From positions 1-5,699 of the forward strand of contig WGAD01000023.1 of NCBI GenBank assembly GCA_015489255.1: a DNA stretch of 5,699 nucleotides, in the 5' to 3' direction. This stretch comes from Anaerolineales bacterium (GTDB lineage: Bacteria > Chloroflexota > Anaerolineae > Anaerolineales > Villigracilaceae). The notes beneath the pieces are model-generated. The model was given only the letters and a program-made list of their open reading frames with translations. It had not been told where the DNA came from and made no database searches. A program made the position numbers and the translations under genes. Positions 1 through 5,699 of the stretch are shown piece by piece; position 1 is the first letter of the stretch, and each line of letters starts with the position of its first letter.

Positions 1-140
<140 letters not shown>

Positions 141-258
141 ATCTTTTTGCATGCACTGCCGCGGGAAGTGGTGGATGGCTGTGCCGATGGGGAAGCTGGT
201 ATGGGATAAGGCCTGCCGTCATTTTCGAATAGTTGCATGCCAATGAGGGGGGAAAAAC

Positions 259-369
259 GTGTTTACGATGCTGCGCGTGGTAAAGCCAGTGATGGTATCT
301 GTCAGGGCCTTCATAAATTTCTTGTACCGGGTCGTCAACAGGCCTCGACAGTTTGGAATTCAAAAGTAA
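259..369 (+). CDS. Possible small basic/hydrophobic leader ORF (36 aa)
   Basis: A GTG at 259 opens a 36-codon ORF ending at TAA 367-369, and an internal ATG lies at 268. A purine-rich Shine-Dalgarno-like run, GAGGGGGGA (245-253), sits 5 nt before the GTG. The predicted peptide (MFTMLRVVKPVMVSV, then RAFINFLYRVVNRPRQFGIQK) alternates hydrophobic and basic residues and could form an amphipathic helix. The ORF is in the same frame as the Hsp90 gene, separated by its TAA and four codons. It could be a leader peptide, a small membrane-active peptide, the remnant of a longer N-terminus, or chance. I recognise no family, and short ORFs of this size are common in GC-rich DNA. Confidence 0.2.
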   Translation: MFTMLRVVKPVMVSVRAFINFLYRVVNRPRQFGIQK

Positions 370-370
370 C

Positions 371-375
371 AGGGA
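371..375 (+). promoter_or_regulatory. Ribosome binding site of the Hsp90 fusion gene
   Basis: AGGGA at 371-375 lies 6 nt before the ATG at 382. An in-frame TAA at 367-369 blocks any longer N-terminus, so the start is well fixed. Confidence 0.6.
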
Positions 376-381
376 ATCATC

Positions 382-2931
382 ATGAGCCAACACGAAATCC
401 AAATCCAGCTATCCGGGCTGATCCAGCTCCTTGCGAACAACCTCTATGCCGATCCCGATGTGTTCGTTCGGGAAATGATCCAGAACGCTCACGACTCCAT
501 CACCCGCAGGCGTGAGGTATGTGATGCCGATGCGCCATTGGGCCGGATCGATATCGAGATCGACAGCCTTGAAGGCACCATCCGGTTTCGTGACAACGGC
601 GCCGGCATGACCGAGCAGGAACTGCATGACTATCTCTCCACCATCGGTCGCAGTGGCACCGGGGAATTGAAGCAAACACTGCGGGAACAAAACCATGCCC
701 GCGCGGCTGAATTGATCGGCCAGTTTGGCATTGGTCTGCTGTCGGCATTCACCGCGGCGCATACGGTGGAAGTGAGAACGCGCTCCTGCCGGCCCGGCCA
801 GGGCGGCCTGTTGTGGCGCAGCGAAGGAGACAAGGAATATCTTGTCGAACCGATCGAGCGTGAGAGTATCGGATCCGAGGTGACGCTATACATCAAGGAA
901 ACTCACCGCGACATGCTGGACCCCAGGCGGATCCAGGAGGCAGTCAAACTCTATGCCGACTTCATCGAGATCCCCATCCACATAGACGGCGATCCACAGC
1001 CCGCCAACACCATCAAGGCGCCGTGGGATCGGGAAGACGAATACACCAGCGAGATGGAGCGGATTCGTACTTATCAACGCTTCATCGACGAGCGAGTCCC
1101 CGATGCGGTGATGGAAGTCATTCCCGTGGTGGTGGACGAACCCTTGCGGGTGCGTGGCGTCCTCTATGTCTCTTCCCGGCGAAGGCCGGATATCGACATC
1201 ATGGGCACGGTCGATCTCTACATCTCTCGCATGTTCATTGCCAAGGAGCACACCGGTATCCTGCCGCCCTGGGCCAAGTTCATTCGCGGCATCATCGAAT
1301 GTCCGGATGTCAACCCCAATGCGGCGCGGGACAATGTCACCAAGGACGAAAGGCTGACGCAACTGCAAGCCGTTTTGGGGCAGGTGATCATCGACCACCT
1401 GCGAGGCCTGGCCGAACGGGATCCGGGGAAACTGATCCGCCTGATGGATTACCACCATTACCACATCAAGGGCATGGCGCTGGAGAACGAAGACTTCTTC
1501 GACGCCATTGCCGACATGGTGCCCTTCGAGACCAACAAGGGATTTCGCGCGCTGCCGGAATACCTGTCCGGCCAAGGCGATGAGCTGGTGATCCGCTATT
1601 TCTCGGAGCGGGGCGCCGGCACCCAGATCTACATGCTGTGCGAAGCCCAGGGCATGGAGGTCATCAACGGCAGTTTTACTTTTGAAGAGCGTTTCCTGAA
1701 ACGCTATGCGGAAAAACATAACATCCGCCTGGAACGGCTGGATATCGCCGGATCCAAAACGCTTTTCCCGGAACTGGACGAGGATGAACTGGCGCGTTTT
1801 TCCGAGCTGGAAAAAGAGTTTGCCTTCCATTTGCGCCACCTGAATGTTCACCCGGTTCTCACTGCTTTTCAGCCCGCCACCCTGCCGGTGGTGCTCACCG
1901 CCAGCAAGATTCTGGAAACCCGCAAGGCCATCAAGGAGGCGACGGAAAACGACGCCCTGCCCCAAGCGGTCCGCCAGCTATTGAAACAGTTGTCGGAAAA
2001 CGAGGAAGATGAAGTCAGCGCGCCTCTGACACTGTATATCAACACCCGCAACGAAACCATCCAGACCCTGGTGAATGCCGACCTGCGCAGCGAGGCGGCG
2101 CAACTGGCTTTCAGCGCGCTCTACAACAATGCGGTGATGATGTCGAGTCATCTGCAAACACCCGAAAACGCCAAAACCATCGCCGCCACGGCAAACCGCG
2201 TGATTCACCGGTTTGTCAAACAGGGGCTGGAATTGCAGCAGGTTCGCCGCCGACTTGGTGAACTGAAAAAGGAACAGGCAAGCCAGCCACCCACTGACCA
2301 TGTCACCTGCTTTGTCGCGATTCCGTTCGATTCGGCCTACGACCCTTTGATGGAGAAATTACAAGACCATTTCGAAGCCGCGCCCTACTTTTGGGAAGTG
2401 CTGCGGGCCGACCAGCGTTATGAACAGGATGGTCGCGGGAATATAGATGGCCATATCCGCACCCACATGAGCGCCGCGCATCTCTTCTTCGCCGAGATCA
2501 GCGAGGCCAACGCCAATGTCATGATCGAGGTCGGGCGGATGCAGATGATGGACAAACCCTTGTTCTATCTGCAATGGCAAGAGGGCGCCGAAACCATTAG
2601 CGACCTGGATGGCCGATTGTTCGTCCGCTATGACAAAGAAAATCCTGCCTCTGTCATCGAGGCGCTCGAACGGTTCAAGCCGATCAAAAAAATCAAGGGC
2701 ACAAGCCGCTTTCTATCCAGGCGTTTGTTGGAGCGCGCGGAGAAATGGGAGAAAATTTCCGAAAAAGGCCGGAATTACCTTCTGGAAAACTTCACCACGC
2801 TGGAAGAAGTTGAAAACGCTGGAAAACAGGGGCCTGAGAATTCTCCCTTGGAATCACTGGAATGGGATGCTTTCTGGGATATTGTTCAGGCGATCAAGGC
2901 CGGAAATGGCGCCATGAATCAAGGAGAATGA
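382..2931 (+). CDS. HtpG/Hsp90-family ATPase chaperone fused to a C-terminal NDT-like (TIR-like Rossmannoid) domain
   Basis: This 849-aa protein is far longer than ordinary HtpG (about 620-640 aa). Residues 1-200 form the GHKL ATPase domain: REMIQNAHDSI with E31 (catalytic base position), N35 (Mg/ATP) and D38; DNGAGM at 71-76; the lid segment STIGRSGT at 86-93; and IGQFGIGLLSAF at 112-123. The middle domain (about 225-460) keeps VNPNAARDNV with R316, at the position of the catalytic arginine in HtpG. The dimerisation-like region spans about 465-625. A charged linker leads to residues 639-770, a nucleoside 2-deoxyribosyltransferase-like domain: CFVAIPFD at 643-650, RAD at 675-677 and NANVMIEVG at 710-718 with the conserved Glu E716. 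The usual 'ADLVIADLT'-type acids are altered to H700 and E705. A helical tail (about 775-849) is unassigned. The protein is cytosolic, with no signal peptide. It is the first gene of the operon, with the TPR gene starting 2 nt after its stop. The Hsp90 part is secure; substrate and activity of the C-terminal domain are inference. Confidence 0.93.
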   Translation: MSQHEIQIQLSGLIQLLANNLYADPDVFVREMIQNAHDSITRRREVCDADAPLGRIDIEIDSLEGTIRFRDNGAGMTEQELHDYLSTIGRSGTGELKQTLREQNHARAAELIGQFGIGLLSAFTAAHTVEVRTRSCRPGQGGLLWRSEGDKEYLVEPIERESIGSEVTLYIKETHRDMLDPRRIQEAVKLYADFIEIPIHIDGDPQPANTIKAPWDREDEYTSEMERIRTYQRFIDERVPDAVMEVIPVVVDEPLRVRGVLYVSSRRRPDIDIMGTVDLYISRMFIAKEHTGILPPWAKFIRGIIECPDVNPNAARDNVTKDERLTQLQAVLGQVIIDHLRGLAERDPGKLIRLMDYHHYHIKGMALENEDFFDAIADMVPFETNKGFRALPEYLSGQGDELVIRYFSERGAGTQIYMLCEAQGMEVINGSFTFEERFLKRYAEKHNIRLERLDIAGSKTLFPELDEDELARFSELEKEFAFHLRHLNVHPVLTAFQPATLPVVLTASKILETRKAIKEATENDALPQAVRQLLKQLSENEEDEVSAPLTLYINTRNETIQTLVNADLRSEAAQLAFSALYNNAVMMSSHLQTPENAKTIAATANRVIHRFVKQGLELQQVRRRLGELKKEQASQPPTDHVTCFVAIPFDSAYDPLMEKLQDHFEAAPYFWEVLRADQRYEQDGRGNIDGHIRTHMSAAHLFFAEISEANANVMIEVGRMQMMDKPLFYLQWQEGAETISDLDGRLFVRYDKENPASVIEALERFKPIKKIKGTSRFLSRRLLERAEKWEKISEKGRNYLLENFTTLEEVENAGKQGPENSPLESLEWDAFWDIVQAIKAGNGAMNQGE
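2921..2927 (+). promoter_or_regulatory. Shine-Dalgarno that decides the TPR gene start
   Basis: AAGGAGA at 2921-2927, inside the last codons of the Hsp90 gene, is 6 nt from the ATG at 2934 and abuts the alternative ATG at 2928. This favours 2934. The 2928 start would form an ATGA overlap with the upstream stop and add two residues (M-T). Confidence 0.75.
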
Positions 2932-2933
2932 CC

Positions 2934-4037
2934 ATGCCCCAATCCGCCACCCTACTGATGCTCTTGGCTCATCAAGCCTACCAGGAAGATCAGTTCGACG
3001 ATGCCGCCAAACTTTACGAGCAAGCCTGGCGGCAGTTCGAGGCCGAAGGCGATTGGGAACAGGCGCTGCTGGCGCGCTATTGGTTGGCCGACAGCCTGCG
3101 CGCGCTGGGTCATGCCGAAGAGGCCATGAGTCACTACAGCGCCATGATCGCGGCAAGAGCTGATCTCGAAGGCGCGGCCTGGGCCAACCGTATCGGCCAG
3201 TGTTATGCTGATCTGGTCAGTTGCGGTCTGACAACGGCGCAGATTACGCCCGATGGGTTGGAAAAGGTTCTGCAAGAGGGCCTGGCCTGGGCGCGCGCGC
3301 ATGGCTGCCATGGGGCGCAAGTCAATCTCCACATGAACCATGGCCTGCTCCACAGCCGGCAAGGCAGGCTGGAGGATGCGATCCGCAGCCAGGAACAGGC
3401 ATTGGCCGTGAGACGGCGGCACCCGGACAGCGCAGGTTATGTTTTTTCCGGTGTGGCCAACCGGCTGGCGGATTATCTGATCCACCGGGATCAGCCAGGT
3501 GACCGGGAGCGAGCTGAGAAATTGCTGAAAGAAGCCCTCGACCATGAAGACGCAACACCCCATAGCAAGCGTTGGAGCAGTAAATCCCTGGCCACGCTGG
3601 CCCGCGCCCGTGGCAAGCCGGAGACTGCCAGATACCACTTGCGCGAGGCGTTGCATTGGGGGCAGCAGGAGCAGTCGCCTGGCGTGCTCAACAGCTACGA
3701 AGCCCTGGCCGATCTGGAACTGGAGGAAGGCGACCTGGAAGCAGCCGAAGCCTGCTGCCGCAAAGCGGCGTGCATCATGGCGCGGGACTGGTCCGGCATC
3801 CCTACGGAAACAAGGTACGACTGGCTGATCACCCTGGCCAATCTGCGCCTGAAGCAGGCTCTGGCTGCCCGGTCGGATATGGAAACCGGGCGCCGTTTGC
3901 GCCAGGCGCTGGCGGCGCTGTCCCATCTGCGGCGTTATGCCCGGCGTCTGGATCGCGCCTTCGGGGGCGAACGCCTCGCTCAGGTGGAGGCGGAAATGCA
4001 ATCGCTTCGGGAACAACTGGAGCGGGCCGATGAATGA
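2934..4037 (+). CDS. TPR-repeat protein
   Basis: This 367-aa, all-helical protein consists of degenerate tetratricopeptide repeats. Visible units are about residues 7-40 (AYQEDQFDDAAKLYEQAW), 42-74 (LADSLRALGHAEEAMSHY), 129-162 (HGLLHSRQGRLEDAI), 214-242 (LATLARARGKPETARYHL) and 252-281 (LADLELEEGDLEAAEACC), most with the G-x-x-x-x-A spacing of TPR helix A/B turns. The last 45 or so residues are a basic, Arg-rich helix that could form a coiled coil. It has no catalytic motif, signal peptide or membrane segment. TPR arrays bind peptides or partner proteins, so an adaptor or sensor role for the neighbouring Hsp90 and TIR proteins is likely but inferred. The start at 2934 is chosen from the AAGGAGA site; reading from further upstream would run into the Hsp90 coding sequence. 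Its end overlaps the TIR gene by 8 nt. Confidence 0.88.
   Translation: MPQSATLLMLLAHQAYQEDQFDDAAKLYEQAWRQFEAEGDWEQALLARYWLADSLRALGHAEEAMSHYSAMIAARADLEGAAWANRIGQCYADLVSCGLTTAQITPDGLEKVLQEGLAWARAHGCHGAQVNLHMNHGLLHSRQGRLEDAIRSQEQALAVRRRHPDSAGYVFSGVANRLADYLIHRDQPGDRERAEKLLKEALDHEDATPHSKRWSSKSLATLARARGKPETARYHLREALHWGQQEQSPGVLNSYEALADLELEEGDLEAAEACCRKAACIMARDWSGIPTETRYDWLITLANLRLKQALAARSDMETGRRLRQALAALSHLRRYARRLDRAFGGERLAQVEAEMQSLREQLERADE
4019..4022 (+). promoter_or_regulatory. Ribosome binding site for the TIR gene, inside the TPR gene
   Basis: GGAG at 4019-4022 is 7 nt before the ATG at 4030. It supports this start over the upstream in-frame ATG at 3937, which would add 31 residues that read as shadow sequence of the TPR gene. 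Confidence 0.65.
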
Positions 4038-5241
4038 TCCGGCGGCTCCGGGCTATGAAATCCTTTTGTTCCATGCCGGCGATGACCAGAGTCGCGAGCG
4101 GGCCGATGGGCTGAAAAAGGCCTTGCGCGATGAAGCGGCGGCATTGCGATTGCCCAGGGCATTGCTGCACATCCGCGACAATCCCGCAACCGATGCCGAA
4201 CCCATCACCAGTCCGCCCCTGCGGCTCGGCCTGTTTCTGGCGCGGGACAATAAGTCTGCTGGGGATGAACTCTGTTCGCTGACCGACGCTTGGCTAGCCC
4301 AGGGCGTGCTGGTGATTCCGCTGCTGGGCGCTGACGTCCGCTTTGATCGCGTCGTGCCCGCCAGTCTGTCTTGCATCAATGCGATCGTTCTCGGCGATTG
4401 GAACCAGCCGGCCCGCAGTGTCGTTCTGGATGTCTTGCGCCAGGCCGGGATCGCCGAACTCGAGCGACGGGTCTTCATCAGCTACAAGCGTGATGACAGC
4501 GGCGATATCGCCGAGGCCTTGTGGGAGCGCCTGGAACAACGGGGCTTCCAGGTTTTTCTGGATCGCTTCTCCATCGACCGGGGCGAGCATTTTCAGCAGC
4601 GTCTGGAAGAGCGGCTGAGCGAGAACGCCATGCTGTTGTTGCTGGAATCGCCACGGGTCAATCAGTCTCACTGGGTACAGCAGGAAGTGATCCAGGCGCT
4701 GAGCGAGCGACTGGGCCTGTTGGCGATCACCTGGCCGGAGGTGGTGGACAATCCGGCACTGAGAGTGGACGCCATCCCTGGTGGTTATCGCCATCCGCTG
4801 AAAAGAGCGGATTTCCGCACAGCCAGTGAATTACAGCCTGCCGCGTTGCAGGCCATCGTCGATCAGGCCGAAAGGGTGCATGCCCAGGCCATGGCGCGCC
4901 GCCGCCGCGATCTGCTGGGCAGTTTGTTGCAGGCACTCAGCGAGCGCCTGCCCACTGTTCAACCCCAATGGTTCGATCGCTGGCGCTTGCGCATCGATAC
5001 CGGCGCCAGGCGCTTTCAGGTGGATGCAGTGCCGCGCCCCGTTACGGCCTGGGATCTGTTCCACTGTGATCCGGCGCGTGGCGCGGGATATGACGAAGGA
5101 CGGCTGCTACACTATCATCATCGCCGCTCCCAACCCCACAGGGCCTTGCTGAACTGGCTCACGCAGGGACGGGCATTGCGCTGTTATACCGATAGCGAAA
5201 TCGACCGCCTGATGGATGAACTGGAGCAAGCCCGGCCATGA
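4030..5241 (+). CDS. TIR-domain protein with a second, degenerate TIR-like N-terminal domain
   Basis: This is a 403-aa cytosolic protein. Residues 147-235 are a clear TIR domain: RVFISYKRDD at 147-156 (strand A/box 1), GFQVFLDRFSIDRGEHF at 172-188, and SHWVQQEVIQAL at 213-224, with E219 at the position of the catalytic Glu of NAD+-cleaving TIR enzymes. Residues 8-130 look like a second, diverged TIR-like fold: EILLFHAGDD at 10-19, LGLFLARDNKSAGDEL at about 66-81 with E80 in an equivalent helix, then VLVIPLLGADV. Residues 278-403 form a separate C-terminal domain I do not recognise, starting with an Arg-rich helix (RRRR at 290-293) and containing PRPVTAWDLF and HRALLNWL. Bacterial TIR domains typically hydrolyse or cyclise NAD+ during anti-phage defence; that this one does is inferred. 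The gene overlaps the TPR gene by 8 nt and the next gene by 4 nt. Confidence 0.92.
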   Translation: MNDPAAPGYEILLFHAGDDQSRERADGLKKALRDEAAALRLPRALLHIRDNPATDAEPITSPPLRLGLFLARDNKSAGDELCSLTDAWLAQGVLVIPLLGADVRFDRVVPASLSCINAIVLGDWNQPARSVVLDVLRQAGIAELERRVFISYKRDDSGDIAEALWERLEQRGFQVFLDRFSIDRGEHFQQRLEERLSENAMLLLLESPRVNQSHWVQQEVIQALSERLGLLAITWPEVVDNPALRVDAIPGGYRHPLKRADFRTASELQPAALQAIVDQAERVHAQAMARRRRDLLGSLLQALSERLPTVQPQWFDRWRLRIDTGARRFQVDAVPRPVTAWDLFHCDPARGAGYDEGRLLHYHHRRSQPHRALLNWLTQGRALRCYTDSEIDRLMDELEQARP

Positions 5242-5699
5242 AAAAAAATCAGCTCCCCGATCATCCTTTCATTTTTCTTTCGGCCAGCTACCCCGAACTG
5301 TTGGAGCGCCATCCCAACGAGCGTTATGTACGCAGCGCCGATGCCCATGAGATTACCGATGCCGTGGTTTCATGCATCGATGCCGTGTTTCACGCGGGCG
5401 CAAGACTGGTGTTTGGCGGTCACCCCACGATCTCGCCCCTTGCCTTGCGCCAGGCCATGGGCTTCTTCGATCGCGTCGATGATGGCCAGAAACCGGTGGT
5501 GATCTATCAATCGGCCTTTTTTGAGGCTGTCATTCCCATTGCCACGCGCATGATCGAACAGAGTCATTTCGGGGAATTGAGGATTACTCCGAAGGTGGAG
5601 GCCGGGCCGGATCGCGAAGCAAGCCGGGCCGCATCATTGCGCGAGATGCGGGAGCGCATGTTGACGGAAACCCAACCAATCGCTGCCATCTTCATCGGT
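5238..5699 (+). CDS. SLOG-like Rossmannoid protein, N-terminal part (cut by window end)
   Basis: The first 154 codons are present with no stop before the window end. The N-terminus shows a strand ending in FIFLSASYP (residues 11-19), a helix, then ARLVFGGHPTISPLAL (55-70), another strand PVVIYQS and, at the window edge, AIFIG, where a further Gly-rich loop could begin. The F-x-SASxP plus GGHPTISP pattern fits the SLOG superfamily (Smf/DprA-LOG-type Rossmannoid domains), which bind nucleotide-derived ligands and occur beside TIR and SIR2 proteins in bacterial conflict systems. Thoeris ThsA is an example, with SLOG sensing a TIR-made NAD derivative. The specific SLOG family cannot be settled here. 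The start ATG at 5238 forms ATGA with the TIR stop, and a weak GGAG lies at 5223-5226. Further domains may follow beyond the window. The second to fourth codons contain a run of eight A's. Confidence 0.8.
   Translation, partial: MKKNQLPDHPFIFLSASYPELLERHPNERYVRSADAHEITDAVVSCIDAVFHAGARLVFGGHPTISPLALRQAMGFFDRVDDGQKPVVIYQSAFFEAVIPIATRMIEQSHFGELRITPKVEAGPDREASRAASLREMRERMLTETQPIAAIFIG

Larger units (their letters stand above)
141..381 (+). promoter_or_regulatory. Intergenic leader upstream of the Hsp90-TPR-TIR-SLOG operon
   Basis: This 241-nt gap separates the Csb2-like gene end from the chaperone gene and must hold the operon promoter unless transcription reads through from upstream. I found no -35/-10 pair that matches a sigma-70 consensus convincingly. 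The most A/T-rich patches are near 311-320 and 357-369. An imperfect inverted repeat (153-160 with 177-184, one mismatch, 16-nt loop) lacks a U-tract, so it is not a credible intrinsic terminator. TGCATGC occurs twice (148-154 and 234-240), which may be chance. No tRNA, CRISPR repeat or transposon end was seen. A possible small ORF at 259-369 is listed separately. Confidence 0.5.

Noticed and set aside
153..184. Imperfect hairpin as a terminator for the Csb2-like gene
   Set aside because: The stem is 8 bp with a mismatch and a 16-nt loop, and no T-tract follows.
148..240. Two TGCATGC copies as an operator pair or CRISPR-repeat remnants
   Set aside because: The 7-nt palindromic word is too short, and the flanking bases do not match between copies.
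262..317. TTTACG (262-267) and CATAAA (312-317) as promoter elements
   Set aside because: Each matches consensus at only four of six bases, and no acceptable partner lies 16-18 nt away.
243..515. + strand ORF from ATG 243 (MRGEKRVYDAARGK...) running into the Hsp90 gene
   Set aside because: Well over half of it is the out-of-frame shadow of the Hsp90 N-terminus, and the rest resembles no known protein.
886..1965. 359-aa minus-strand ORF antisense to the Hsp90 gene
   Set aside because: It is the shadow of a strongly coding GC-rich gene; the + strand holds unmistakable Hsp90 motifs throughout.
2952..4016. 354-aa minus-strand ORF antisense to the TPR gene
   Set aside because: It mirrors the TPR gene almost exactly, without recognisable domains; codon-position bias explains the lack of stops.
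3937..4029. Upstream ATG start for the TIR gene
   Set aside because: The extra 31 residues lie wholly inside the TPR gene and look like shadow sequence; the ATG at 4030 has its own GGAG site.

Overview
The window is GC-rich, densely coded DNA, probably from a proteobacterium. That placement rests only on composition, good Shine-Dalgarno sites and tight gene overlaps, and no marker gene fixes the lineage. It reads as an accessory (defence-island-like) region. All real genes lie on the + strand.

Layout: (1) Positions 1-140 are the 3' end of an upstream gene. Its last 45 residues end in a Gly-rich 'HFGLGLF'-type motif like the C-terminus of Cas5/Cas6-type RAMP proteins, most like Csb2 of type I-G (formerly I-U) CRISPR systems. 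(2) Positions 141-381 are an intergenic leader with no convincing promoter. It may hold a 36-codon ORF that lies in frame with, and stops 12 nt before, the next gene. (3) Positions 382-5699 form a tightly packed four-gene operon: an 849-aa HtpG/Hsp90-family chaperone fused to a nucleoside 2-deoxyribosyltransferase-like (TIR-like Rossmannoid) domain; a 367-aa TPR protein; a 403-aa TIR-domain protein; and the first 154 codons of a SLOG-like Rossmannoid protein that runs off the window end. The junctions are a 2-nt gap (or a 4-nt overlap), an 8-nt overlap and a 4-nt overlap, so the genes are very probably co-transcribed and translationally coupled.

How the genes might work together (inference): TIR, NDT-like and SLOG folds all act on or bind NAD+/nucleotide-type ligands and recur in bacterial anti-phage systems such as Thoeris (TIR plus SIR2-SLOG). 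The operon therefore looks like a nucleotide-signalling or NAD-targeting immune system. An ATP-driven Hsp90 dimer would be the switch or scaffold, the TPR protein an adaptor or sensor, TIR and possibly the NDT-like domain the enzymes, and SLOG a nucleotide sensor or processing component. Fusing a complete Hsp90 to an NDT-like domain inside a TIR/TPR/SLOG operon is the most unusual feature. I do not recognise this exact combination as a named system.
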